Shown one piece after another: positions 10,954 through 22,140 of a stretch of 57,603 bases of DNA. The first letter of the stretch is position 1; each line of letters opens with the position of its first letter. Source of the DNA: Symbiodinium natans (lineage: Eukaryota > Sar > Dinophyceae > Suessiales > Symbiodiniaceae); assembly GCA_905221605.1 (NCBI GenBank), contig CAJNDS010002419.1, positions 378,650 through 436,252 of the forward strand, given 5' to 3'. Made by a program: the position numbers and the translations under genes. The notes beneath the pieces are model-generated. The model searched no databases, had not been told where the DNA came from, and saw nothing but the letters and a program-made list of their open reading frames with translations.

Positions 10954-13606
10954 TGCGCGAGCGTGCGAGCTCGTGTCTGCCATTGTCTGCCCATGCATGC
11001 GTCTGCATGTGCATGTTCAGGAAGTCGCGGCATCCTCAGGCCGTCAATGGATCATGCTGGTCATTGCCATTGCGAACACAGCCTGCAGAATTTTGGTGGT
11101 GGCCCACATCCTGGCTTGCTTCTGGATTTGGCTTGGGCGATGGGTTGAGCAATCTGATGGTGTCAGTTGGATTGAGCTCTCGGGCGCAATGAACTTAGAA
11201 ATCCATGTCCAGTGGTTGCATTCCTTGCGATACGTGATCAACTCGCCCTCGCCCCCCACAATCGCACCAAACAGTGCCATAGAAAGGGTCTTCGACATTA
11301 CCGCGTACATGTTCTCGCTGCTGGTCATCGGTTCTGCTATCTCAGCGATTGCCGGGACCCTCAATGACCTGCGGGCCATGAACGAAGCACGGGCACGCCA
11401 GCGCAGGGAAGTCAGACTGTATCTGACTAGCCAAAACGCGCGGTACGAACTCGTTGGGCGGGTAATGAAGTTTGTGGACTACAAACTTGAGAAGATGACA
11501 GCCTTCAGCTTTGACGAGTCACTGATATCACCCACACTCTACACAGAGCTTTTTGTCGGGCAACGTGGAAAGTTCCTTTCAAAGCTTCCCATCTTCTCGT
11601 TGACGCTTGAGATTTTCTCGGATGTTTTTGCGCACGTGTGCACCACATTGCGCAAGCAGGTTTATGAGAAAGGAGAGCTCGTGTTTGCCGCAGGTGCGTG
11701 GGCTGGTTCTCTGCACATGACGACCGCAGGTGTATACACACTGTCGGACATCTCAACGGAGCAAGATGACAGGATTCTCAAAGGCGAGGAGGTACACTGG
11801 TTCGCAGAGCTCAGCTTGTATGCAGAAACTAGTATTCATGTGTCCACCCTGAGGGCCAAGAACATCGCAGAGCTTTTCCCACTGTCTGGAGATGATTTCG
11901 TTTCGGCGGTCCGTGATTCCCCTGCCTGCTCAGCCATGTTCTGTGAGTATGCACGGGACTTCATTGCAAAACAGCGGGGGATCAGCGATACGCATGAGGA
12001 TCAAATCAGGTACGCGTACAGCTGTTGCCAAAAGAACCAATGCTATCAAGAACTCCATCCCGATCAGCGGAAGCTCTTTGAGAACATTGACATTCTTAAG
12101 GCGGTCATGGCCGAATCCGGGGTCGAATCCTTTCCGGAGATGCATTCCAAGATCTGCGTTGATGAAGAGGCGACCGATCTCGACGCAGTGAAGCGGCTCC
12201 TGGCCAGCTTATCTGACGCAGGCCACGCGTTAGGCCCGTTAGGTGCAGATGAGCTGTCGCAGCAGTTGCAACGGCTTCTGCCGGAGCTGCATCCCAGCCT
12301 CGGAGCCTATGCCGTCTTTGAAGAAGCAGCAGAGAGAACCCGGGCAGAGTCTGCGTGCATCAGCATACTTGCGCTGCTGGCAAACAGGTATGACATCTAT
12401 ACCAAAGCCCAAGGAGCTGGCAAGCTCTTGCATTTGCAATGGGAGCAGCTGCAAGAGATAGTCCGGTGGATCAACCCTACCGAGAAGCACGTGCATGCTG
12501 TCCTGGTTCTCTTGGCCATGCGAGGACTTGGGAAGTCCAAAGCCTTGCTCAGCCAAGTCCCTGATCAGGATCAGCAGCCTGAGAGGGCGATCTTGTATCT
12601 CATGAGTGAGCAGCACAATGTCGTCCCCTCGGCAGCCAAGCTTGATGCTGAAGGGGTGGCCTTGCTGCAGGATACGCTTCGGCATCATGAAGCCTTCAAG
12701 CTGGCACAGATGCTGCAAGGCGAGAACGTCCCGGCATCAATTGCCGAGCTGCAGGGGTGCTTCTTGCACAGCAGTGACACCAGTGACAGCAGAGCTTTTC
12801 AATTCTACGTACTCTTTCTGCTGGGCTTCATGAGTGGCATTGCTGGCGGCCCGGGCTCGAAGTTCATGACTGCCAGGAATGCGGAAGCGGTCATAAGCTG
12901 CGTTTGCATTCTCCAACGACTCCTCGAGGCGACGCCCATGGGAATCTACTGGGGATACCTCAGCGCGCGAGCTGGATCTCTCGGCTTACCCTGCACAAGC
13001 GCAGAAGATCTTGCTTTGGTGCGCTTGGCGTGCTTAAGTCGATTGCAGGATCGGGATGGCTATGTGGCATTGCGCAGGGCATGGTGCACGTGTACCCAAC
13101 CGGAGAGGGTGCGGTTGCAGGAGCATCTCTTGGCCGACGGCATTGCAGATCGTGCCCTTGTGCTGGAGTTTCTTCCTGACTGCATGTCGCACGCCAAAAG
13201 CAACAGGCTGATTGGCCTGTCTGTTTTCCTCCATGTCTTGGTTGATCTGCTTGCGAACCTCACCGTCATCATCGACTCGTCGCCGAGCATGGATGGCAAG
13301 AAGCTAATCCACGTGGACTTGTCAGACATGAGCGCCTTCACCATGGCGGTGCAGAATGGCTTTGTGTTTCGGACATGCATCTCTCGCTGTGACTTCCACA
13401 TCGGGGACAAGGTCCGGGTCCAAATGACAAGCGAAAACTGGGGCCGGGCACAGGATGCAGAGACTGATACCACGAATTTGTCGCTCAGCATGCAGGAGAT
13501 CCTACTTCAGCAACAGGCTGTTATGGGCCACTTCTCCATAGAGCAAGCGCCTTTGTGGTCCCTGTCGAGAGCACCCAAAAACGGAGTTATGGAAGTGTCC
13601 TGCTAA
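8968..13606 (+). CDS. Voltage-gated channel-like protein with CNBD-like domain (paralogue 2, one intron)
   Basis: Exons 8968-9723 and 11021-13606 join in phase 0 into about 1113 residues that parallel paralogue 1 throughout: the shared RLHGRWMELSTQ block, S1-S3, an S4 with R at every third position, then S5, S6, C-linker, CNBD-like fold and the long C-terminal region. The filter position reads NSPSPPTI, so loss of GYG is shared by both copies. The cassette reads AELSLYAE then TSIHVST, again without the binding arginine. The intron lies in the S4-S5 linker, between MSRLHDMIQ and EVAASSGRQW; the same place is uninterrupted in paralogue 1. The 5' end is unresolved: a TTTTGAAG|GTGGCC acceptor before 8968 suggests upstream exons, and no ATG is in frame nearby. 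Tandem duplication of an ancestral gene is the simplest origin. Confidence 0.85.
9724..11020 (+). other. GT-AG intron of channel paralogue 2
   Basis: Donor ATTCAG|GTCAGT and acceptor TGTTCAG|GAAG restore the protein alignment with paralogue 1 exactly. It is the longest intron I could resolve here (1297 nt) and one of the few with GT. The exon-intron edges share CAG|G on both sides. It carries a GTGTGC microsatellite and a G run near 10243-10257. Confidence 0.85.
10827..10951. repeat. GTGTGC / GT microsatellite inside the intron
   Basis: About sixteen GTGTGC-type units followed by a pure GT run and a GC-rich tail. It is open in several frames on both strands and translates as Cys-Val, Arg-Val or His-Thr dipeptide runs, which are artefacts of the repeat. 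Confidence 0.95.
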
Positions 13607-14253
13607 GGACACAGGAGCACAGGTGGCAGTTCGAGCACGTGGTCAGAGAGTCTCGTGGGAGATGCCTGTCGCCCTTAACTGTTTGTAAGCGTAGTACGTC
13701 GTAGGGAGTTACGATGGTCTTTGAGAAGGCCTAGGAGTTCCACAGGGAATCGTCCCAAGGACGTCCCTTCGTGGTTCTCCGTGTTCCACCCGAGACGACA
13801 AGGAATAGCGGAAACAGTTCCCTGACATCTTGATGACCCGTGGCGGGCACGTGTGGACTTTTCTCAGCCTAGGATGCCGAACCTACCAGCAGTATCGGTA
13901 CCATTCAGTAACCCTTGGGGTGCTCGGGAGATCTCGTGAGGACATACCATTCTTTGAACAGCTCTTCCGCTTCACGGAACAGGCCTGAAGCCGTTGGGCC
14001 AGGATTTCCTGTATTTCCGTGTGGAAACATACATACACTTATGTATCTTTATGTATATGTATATATGTATATGTTTTTGCATATAAATGTATATATATAT
14101 ATATAGAGAGTCTACTTATTTGTAGAATAGTATTGGTATATATAGCATACATGCAATGGCATCATTGCATGGGTGCACCGTGTATCCAGGGCACCGGCTT
14201 CGAGGCTGAAGCGGAAGTCCGGGACGCACTGTCCCATACCCAGGGGCTTGTAG

Positions 14254-14327
14254 AGGGTTTAGGGGTTTAGGGGTTTAGGGGTTTAGGGCTTGCAGGGCTT
14301 GTAGGGCTTGTAGGGCTTGTAGGGCTT
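14254..14327 (+). repeat. Telomere-like GGGTTTA run grading into a GGGCTTGTA array
   Basis: Four GGGTTTA(G) units pass directly into about five units of GGGCTTGTA or GGGCTTGCA. The second unit looks like a drifted form of the first. Confidence 0.8.
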
Positions 14328-16194
14328 TTCATGCGATCGATGCCTGAAACTGTAAATGCCAATCCAAGTAAGCCACAGGTTGCAGCTTTTCCGTGAAGTC
14401 TGTCGAAGACACGGGGCTGTCCGTGCCCGAGCACTGGCAGAGAGACGTGCCGAATGAATCAAAACTTACCGCTCGATGGTACAGACATCCCATCTGCTGT
14501 CTTGGCCCCTTTGGAATGAAGGGGTCCGTCGCTGGGTTCGCGCCTGCCCTCCTTGACCCCCTTCCCCCCACAAGCCTGGCAGTGGAGCCCTTCATGGGTG
14601 TTGTTGCGCTGCCCAGGTCCATGAACTTTGCCCGCTACTTCGTCCAGCTGTCCGTGCTGACAGTGGAGCCTCGTCGCCTGCGACTCACGCACGGTGGCAC
14701 CGCATGATCTCGCACCGCCCTGCTGCAATTGAGGCCCAGCAGTGCAGTGGGGGTCTCAGCATTTCCCGGGAGTAGACAGAAACGAGAGTGTGCCTTAGCA
14801 CATCTTCGCACTACTGTGGACTCATGCTCTCAGGGTGCACGGAGCACTCCAAAACATTCTACGAGCACCCCTGTTGCCCCAGATGTTGCCTCCAGAATCT
14901 TTCCAAGTGTGCTCGCACGTTCTGTGTTCAGGTTCTGTCCAAGGGCCCGTCCACACCAGCTGCTGTTCGCCTTGTGGCCATGTTCTCAAAATCGAGTCAA
15001 ACTAGTTCCGGTGGAGGGATGATAAAGTGTCATGACCCGCCACGAAGCAACGAGGATGCAGGGAACACACTCGTGGAGCTACGGGCCAATCTGCTCCGAT
15101 CTGAGCATCCTGTGTGACAGAGGATCGTCCCTTACGTGTATGTATATTTTTATATACACAGACACACACACAAACGTAATAATTACAATAACAATTATGT
15201 ATATATATGTATATATATATACATATATGTGAGTCCGTTTATCTGCATGTTGAGATTCATGTTCATATGTTTATCGTTTCTTCGGCAGTATGCAGTAGAT
15301 AGTTTGGCCTACGCAACATATAAAATAGATTTATCTAGATTATGGGTTCGGCCCAGGAAACGTGCCAAGTAAGCAAAAGAGAGGCTTCCAACACCTGAGG
15401 ACCGAACCCTTCATCCGGGCCTTGGCAGCACGCCATGCGCGGAGAGCTGAAGGCACCGAGGCCGGGTAGTTTTTTTTTGTGACCTGCCTTGAAATTTCAT
15501 TGTTACAAAATCGATATTAAAAACCAATGCAATAGCCTCAAAAAGTGATTCGACGAGCTGTGGCGAGTGGGAGGATGCCGAACCCTTGGCGGCCGACAGC
15601 CTAGTAAGCTGTCACTGGAGTCACTGGGCACGACAACTTTCCCCAAGACCACGTGAACGCAGTGGGCAGAGGCGATGTCTCAGCAGCTGCGGCGATACCA
15701 CTTTGGGACTGTGTACCGAGAGGCGAGATGGGACAGCATAAGCTGGGGCATTCAGAAGCTGGTTGCCACTGCTAACGCGCAGAACCTTCTCAAGAGACCG
15801 CAAGACTTGTTCAGAGGCGCCAAGTTCAGAGCTTTATGCACAGTCGCAGTCGTGCACTCAGCATGTCTTGAGATGTTTTCGGCAGTAGCTGTTGTCCGAT
15901 TCGGGCGGTGAAAAAGCCTTCTCTTTGCAGGCTGGGTTCGGACATATTAGTCAGTAGTCAGTCCAGGTTCGGACATCCCCGTGAAGTGTCATCCGCTGTG
16001 GTGCAGTTCCTGTGGTGTGGCCAGCATGTTTGCGAGGTGTTCCCATTCAGCATTGGCCGTTCGCACGTTTACATGAAACAGGCCAAAAAAACACAAAACA
16101 GCACTAGACAGGGTTCACCATGCCAGGCAACCATATGCAGCCCTGGAAGCCGACCAGGAGCTTGTTACAGCGTTCCAAACCACAGATCTTGACC

Positions 16195-16310
16195 ATGGAG
16201 TTCACAAGGCATTTGGCAAAACATACTCTGTCAGGAGCATTTTGGTTCCTCGCCTCTTTCGCGCCTTTGGCTTTGCAACCGCACTCGAGCATCGAAGAAA
16301 CTTTTGGGGA
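16195..16310 (+). CDS. Candidate signal-peptide exon upstream of the JmjC gene
   Basis: An ATG opens a frame that starts MEFTRHLAKHTLSG and continues into a hydrophobic stretch AFWFLASFAPLALQ, a shape typical of an ER signal peptide. It lies on the same strand about 0.9 kb before the first recognisable oxygenase exon. I cannot connect it by a clear donor and acceptor, so assignment to that gene is a guess. If right, the oxygenase is secretory or plastid/ER-targeted. Confidence 0.2.
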
Positions 16311-17199
16311 ACAGGATGCCATTCGGACTGACGGTTTTCACTGGTGCTCAAGCAGCCTCCAGCAAGTGTTGACCATTGAGCATGTTATTGCGCCCATGTA
16401 TACGATGCAATGCAAGCACCCAACAGAGAGTAGGGGTAGGAAGAAGGCCAGCTAGGTGCAGCACTTGGCATGGAACCTACTACACAAACAGTAGGAACAG
16501 AAGCATAGCCGGCACCTGAAGATTCCGCAAGATATCGTGGTTCGCTATGGGCTTGCCTCTGGCGGGTACCGGCCTGCTGGTGCTTGGGGCAAGGCCCCAA
16601 GAAGTGCCGAGGATTGGGTGAGGATGGAGTGGGGGGAGTGCTCTGCAGTGGCATCCCAAGGTTGCTTTGGCGAAATTTGCTGAGGGCAAGACGTCGCGAC
16701 CAGCAACAGCATCCGGGCGTCATGTACCGCTTTCACGCCAGCGACGTGTGCGAGCATGTGAGCAGCCAAGGTTGTCGCAGGACATAGCTGTGTGGTTTCA
16801 TGGAGTTGGCTGAGCTGGCACTTGAAGCATTCTCTTCCGAGATTCCTGAGACAAGTGGAGTGACAAAAGGAGCAACGGACTTCGGAGGGGGATCTGCAGA
16901 CCTGCCCGGACATGGCAGACCGATGCAGGACTGTTTTGGATAAGAGATCCTATAAGGGACGTGTGGAGCTGCGAAATGCGTGACACTCCTGAAATGCGGC
17001 GTAGCTGCACCGCTGGCGCACTGCCAGCAACGGACACCTGCGCTTTGGCAGACATGGCCTGCTTGTACCCATGTGATCCATGGGCTTGCAGCGGCGCATA
17101 TGCGCACTCAAGCCAAAGTCTAGAGGCTCCGAAGAGCAACCCGTAGCAACAATTTGACGGTGACCTTTGGGGTGCCACGCTTGCCCAACTTTTGTCCAG

Positions 17200-19124
17200 G
17201 AGGTTGGCTTGAAGCAGCCTGTGGAGGTCCTCACGGAGGTCCCAGACTGGAAAAGCTTCTACCAAAATTACGTCCGTGCGAACAGTGGACCAGCTGCACC
17301 GTTCATACGTAGTTTTTGCGTTTGGCGTGTCAAAGCAGAGACTTCTACAGATGCATACGTTGGATCAAGGACCAGTTGTGTTTCAGAATGCTGCTCGAAC
17401 TCAGCTCCCTGGCTTGCCATTGCGATATGTTGCGATTGTCATGCTGGAACTGCTGTAGTCTGTTTGACAGATCGCCTTGCAGGAGGGCTTTTGACAAGTG
17501 GACTGACGACTACCTTGTGGACTTGTGGGGCAAAGAAAAAATAATTGACATCGAGATGAAGAAGGCGAGTTTGTTTCATGTTTCGCGATCCCCGTTGCAG
17601 ATCACATGGCCAGACTGTAGAGGTGGAGGAGCGCGGTGGACCAACAGTCCAGTGGCCTTTCGAGAAGTTTGTCAGGGAGATCTACAAGGTGCAGTGGACA
17701 CTGGGGCCAACTCTTCAGTGCGCTGGAAGGGTCTTGAAGCACTGTGCCTGCCTCACGAGGACAAAAGGCTAGATGAGCTGTATGCGCCTTGGCCGCAGGG
17801 ATGAGGTTTGTTGAGACATCCATCTCTCGAAAGCCAGGCAGTCATCGGCCTGGAGGACGAGCCGGAGGCTTTGGCAGATCTTGACCTGCCACACCCGGCC
17901 AGATGCCAAGAGGCGTGGAGCATTTGAAGAAAGCACGCGCTTGTGCTGTCCCTTTGACGGCTTCAGCTAGTACCACTGTTGATTCTGCATTTGCATATCT
18001 GCTGCAGTCTGCTGCCATGTCGCAGGTGTGGCCTCAGTCCGTTACACTCTGGATGAGCAGTGGTGGCACCATGTCGGCGCACCCCTTACAACCATTCGAT
18101 GGGAGGGGGCACTCAGAAGCCAGACACATGGTGGACCAAGGTTCTGCACAATGATGATGGGGAAAACTTTTTGATGCTGGTGGATGGCTACAAAAGTGTC
18201 GCTCTACTGCAACTACAAAGACTCACGTAGCCACATGGGGATGGGCGGCTTGCTCACATCTTCGCGAGCCGTTCATGCTCGCTTACACATTGCTGTCGGC
18301 ATTCTCAATCTTCATTTAGTGGCCTTTTTCCTGATCAACTAGGTGCTGAAAGTAGAGGATGGTCAATTTGTTCGATCTTCTGCTGTAGGCCAACAGGGGC
18401 CCAAGAGTAGTGCTCTAAGCCGGGGCCGACGAGTATTCAACAACCTGACGTGACACAAAGTGATGCATTCAACGCTTGCTGCAGCAAGACATCAATGCAG
18501 CGAAGGTCATGCTGGTACACCAGGATGAGGCTCCCAACATGTATGCCCACGTTGCCAAGGCGCAGGGCATGCACACCTTGCCTGCCACATGCATCCAGAC
18601 AAGTCTCTCATCGGCTGTCAGGTGCGCGGGACGTCACCCGTGCGACAGGACCCATGGCTGCAAGAAGCGCCCCACTCGTGGCACTCAGTGGCGTGGGCAG
18701 GATGCGGTGGACCTCGTGAACTTCCCCCGGTTTGCCAACATTACCTGGCTGCATGGGGAAATCGGTCCCGGAGACATGCTGTTCATTCCGCACACCTACT
18801 GGCATCAGGCAGGGAAGCTAAAGGCTTCCGGTTTTGCTCTTGCAAAGTTCTGCGACTGGTTAAGAGAGCGATGAGCACGGCCATGTGCTGTGCAGACCAC
18901 CACCCACCACTCCGTCACATCGTGTAAAGGTGAACTCGCGTGGCAGAAATTTGGGAGTCAACATGTGGAAACTCGGCTTCACAGCAGTTTGTTGTGCGCT
19001 GCACGTGGAACATCGTAGCATGAGAGGCGACTTTCCATGTGGCTGTTGCTGTTGTCTAGGGGAAGGAGAGTGGAGTGTGACAGCCATGTGGAACTATGAT
19101 TTCCGATGGTTGCTGCTTTCATGA
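17200..19124 (+). CDS. JmjC / cupin_8 domain Fe(II), 2-oxoglutarate-dependent oxygenase
   Basis: Reconstructed exons: 17200-17287, 17370-17403, 17483-17564, 17623-17688, 17760-17783, 17838-17897, 18026-18076, 18141-~18209, 18524-18559, 18701-18808 and 18930-19124. The first seven join in phase. The product follows the FIH/JMJD cupin order: an N-terminal block (VPDWKSFYQNYV, then GPVVFQNAA), KWTDDYLVDLWG, FEKFVREIYK, LWMSSGGTMS, then VLHNDDGENF with the iron ligands H-x-D, VDGYKSVALL, VDLVNFPRFANITW, GPGDMLFIPHTYWHQ with the third iron ligand His, and GRNLGVNMWKL. Such enzymes hydroxylate protein side chains or demethylate lysine; the substrate cannot be read here. Most introns start with GC. 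Unresolved: the 5' end, the junction after 18209, and whether 19124 is the true end, because the last 40 residues are cysteine-rich and match nothing I know. Confidence 0.8.
17288..17369 (+). other. GA-AG intron flanked by a 7-nt direct repeat (JmjC gene)
   Basis: The donor side reads AACAGTG|GACCAG and the acceptor side ATCAAG|GACCAG, so GGACCAG is present at both edges. Removing one repeat plus the intervening DNA gives the in-frame junction NSGPVVFQ. The repeat makes the exact cut ambiguous, but no position within it gives a GT donor. Confidence 0.6.
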
Positions 19125-21250
19125 TGATGGTCTCTGTAAACAATCATGTCAGGGCTAGGGTGCTGGAAACCTCGGACTTTATACGTACCACAAGCTGGGA
19201 CTTAAAGGTCAAAAAGGTGAGAGCCCATAACTTGACATGCTCTGCATGGCTTATACATCGGTTTGGGATTGTGACGTGATGTGTCGTGATGACCTGTAGG
19301 CGCTTAAAGTGTGGTGAAACGCAACTGCAGGGACGCACATCGTCAGCAGGTTGGTGCTAGTAGCACCCTTCATGTGTGTAATCTCGCGGCGAGTGCGGGT
19401 TCAGCGACGCAGCTCCCAGCTGGCTAGTATCTTCCTACTACAACTCGCTGCTTGTCTAAGGCAGGCTGCAAACTCAGGGGCAAAGTTTTAAAGATCCCTA
19501 GTTGCCTCTGACTCCAAGGGGATGCGGAACAAAAAGCCCACTAGCCCAAAATGGCCAAACCTGATCCATCCCTTTGTCAAAGTTGGGTCGCATCTTACAT
19601 GTTAAGGGTATCAATCCGGGCAGCGATCGTTCGATCTTTGCTTGTTGCATTGCTGTACTTGTGTGCATGTCCGGGGCGCTTGCAGGTGGAGCCACGCCGA
19701 GGATTGGAGATGGTGGGACTTGACCAGGCAGCATCAGCCAGAAATGAGTCTACGAGTCTGTCAGAGGTGAAATGATACACACCCTAGAACCCCAAAGACC
19801 CTTAGTTTGCCTTGCGGTGTGGCTGGTCTGCTTGGCGGGTGGCAAGAAAACCTTCAACGCCACTTCCACTGCGAGGTATGATTCGACAAAGTTCGGGACC
19901 GAGACCCTGCCCTCCTTCGACATGCTGCCTGGCATCTGCCTGGCTTTCATCTTGTGAGCGATGTGGAGTCCATTGCGGTCCTTTTTGCAACCGAGCTATT
20001 GGGGTGGGGTGGGGGGGGTTACTCTGCAAGAGGTATAGCAGTTGGCAGAGTTCGCTGTCTTCTTGTTGCTTGCGCCCATCATGATGGCAATGTACTACTT
20101 TAGAATGTAGAACTTAGAGGGCTCCTCGGGGCAACGAGGCAAAATGTGGGCCTAGACTTGTTTAGATGCTGGTGGCTTCCTGTCTACTGGGACACTTAGT
20201 ACGTGCAGAGAGCAGTATGATTACATGCTTGGCCGTCGGTTGAACTGTATGCCCTGCGAACGGATCTTTCAAAAGTCTGCAGGCAGGCCCTTGTTTTTGC
20301 ATTCCTTTGTCCCAATCCTATGCAGTTGCGAACCGTACTCCCCGTACTCCACGCAGTTCCATACACGTGCACATAGCTAGTCTGTTGTTCACGTCGGCGT
20401 GCCACCTCCAGCCCGGACTCTAATGAGTTTGGCCTCGAGACCGAGGTTCAAAAGCCTTGCCGTGAAGGAAGCAAAGTGCATCTTGGCCTACCCTCTACGC
20501 TGCTTGAAAGAGCTTGTTGCAGCAATGGTGAGTGCTGGTGCTTGAATCTGCTTGAACCTTGGGCCACATACTATGACCCAGGAGCAGGGGGGACTCAGAA
20601 AGTCTCTTGCTCCGCCACGACTCCAAGAGTTCAGAACGGGCTGCAAGCCGCAACAACAACAGCAACAACAGCAGCAGCAGCAGCAAGGCCAGCGGGTCGA
20701 TGCCGTGGAAGGTATGAACACAGCCTTTTGCAAACAACATGGCTTTTCATCGATATATACAAATATTTACAGTGTTTCCTGCAGTTTCCGCACAAGTTTT
20801 TTGGGCCGAGAAACCCTATTTGGTCCAAAAACTTTGTTTCAGACAAGAAAGCACGAAGGACGTAGAAATAGCAACAAGTTACAAAGCAACTAGTTCCATA
20901 AACATCCTGGACTCTTTTATCCCGGAAGCACCAAACTTATAAATTCTCATCTCCAACTTTTTGGTTTAGATTTTAGCACTGAGATAGTTTGATCTGGCTC
21001 GCCCTAATCAACGGTTCAAAAAGAGCTGAAGGAGTTTGTGCTTGTGTTTTTTGAACGAGTGGAGGGGCAAGGGTTTAGGGTTGAGAATTGGGTGTTTTTT
21101 GTGAGTTCATACTTCTGATGATCACAGAAAGATGCTTCAGCTTCTTCGGTCGGTGTCAGGAAAGAAACAGAACCCAAAAAGCCTGAGCACTGCTGTGATC
21201 AAGATGTTTTTGGTCGAACGTGCAGTGAAAAACCTGCAGAAGACCTCGCA

Positions 21251-21550
21251 CGCACTGGTAATGGACGTAATCATCGTGCAGGGCATGGATGGCCCTGGCC
21301 ATTCGCAAGCACTGGTATACGTGGACGTGATCATCGTGGATGGCCCTGGCCATTCGCACACGCTGGCAACCTGGATGTCATCATCATGCAGGCATGGGTG
21401 CTCTGGCCATTCGCACGACCTGGTGACACGGACGCACGCACCTTGCGAAGCGCGCATGGATGTTCTGGCCATTCGCATTCACTGGCAGCATGGACGTCAT
21501 CACCTTGCAAGCATGCACATGGGATGCTCTGGCCGTTCGCTGGCAGTCTC
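21251..21550 (+). repeat. Minisatellite of about 51-63 bp units
   Basis: Five imperfect copies, each ending in a core close to TCTGGCCATTCGCA, preceded by a variable GGACGTNATCATC-type segment. Unit length drifts between copies. Part of it lies in an open frame (21132-21563), but the frame content is set by the repeat. Confidence 0.85.
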
Positions 21551-21564
21551 AACACGGGCGTAAT

Positions 21565-22140
21565 CATGAAGAACAAGAAGCATAACAAGAACAACAAGAA
21601 GAACAATAGCAATGGCAGCAGGAACAAGACCAATCACAAGAAAAGAAGAACAAGAACAACAAGAACAACAACAACAACAACAACAATATTAATAGCAAAG
21701 AGCGAGAACAACAACGAGAGTAACATCGAGAACAACAACGAACACATCAACGAGAACAACAACGAGAAAAGCACCGCTAGCAATAACGAGAACAACTACG
21801 AGAACGCAACAATAACAACAACCAGCACAACAGCAAGAACAACATCAATAGCAACAACACGAACAGCAACGAACACAACGAGAGCAACAGCGAGAACGAC
21901 AACGAGAACCACAGGGAGAACAGCAAGGAGAACAACAAGAAGAACGACAAGAAGAACAACAAGAACAGCAAGAACAACAATATATAAACCAACAACATAG
22001 CGAGAACAACAAGAACAACCGCAAACCCCAAATCGCAAACCGCAAACCGCATACCCCACAGCGCAAACCGCAAACTGCAACCACGACCACAAGCGCAAGC
22101 GCAATCACGTCCACAACTGCAAACGCAACCTCAACCGCAA
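21565..22140. repeat. AAC/AAG-rich array followed by CGCAAAC array
   Basis: About 450 nt dominated by AACAAC, AAGAAC and GAGAAC triplets, then about 120 nt of CGCAAAC/CGCAAC units. The strand asymmetry (almost no T on the + strand) keeps all + frames open, so long Asn, Lys or Thr-rich frames here are not evidence of a gene. Confidence 0.85.

Larger units (their letters stand above)
13607..17199. other. Intergenic region and probable 5' part of the JmjC gene
   Basis: No clear gene is visible before about 16.2 kb. The region holds an AT-rich ATGTATAT microsatellite (about 14034-14106), a telomere-like and GGGCTTGTA tandem array (14254-14327), and a second AT/CA microsatellite (about 15136-15230). 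The last kilobase probably contains the first exons of the oxygenase gene that becomes recognisable at 17200. Confidence 0.5.

Noticed and set aside
10781-11020. Reading the paralogue 2 C-terminal frame back through the GT repeat as an N-terminal Cys-Val-rich domain
   Set aside because: The open frame there is a microsatellite inside an intron with clear GT and AG ends. The paralogue has no such domain.
20415-20465. Possible tRNA, from a GAGGTTCAAAAGCC T-arm-like stretch
   Set aside because: I could not form an acceptor stem or an A box at the right distance.
21251-21550. CRISPR-like array
   Set aside because: Unit cores are imperfect, spacers are not unique and the sequence is eukaryotic. 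It is a minisatellite.
21386-22000. A 204-codon Asn/Thr/Arg-rich frame
   Set aside because: It lies in the AAC/AAG array, where the + strand has almost no T and so cannot form stops.
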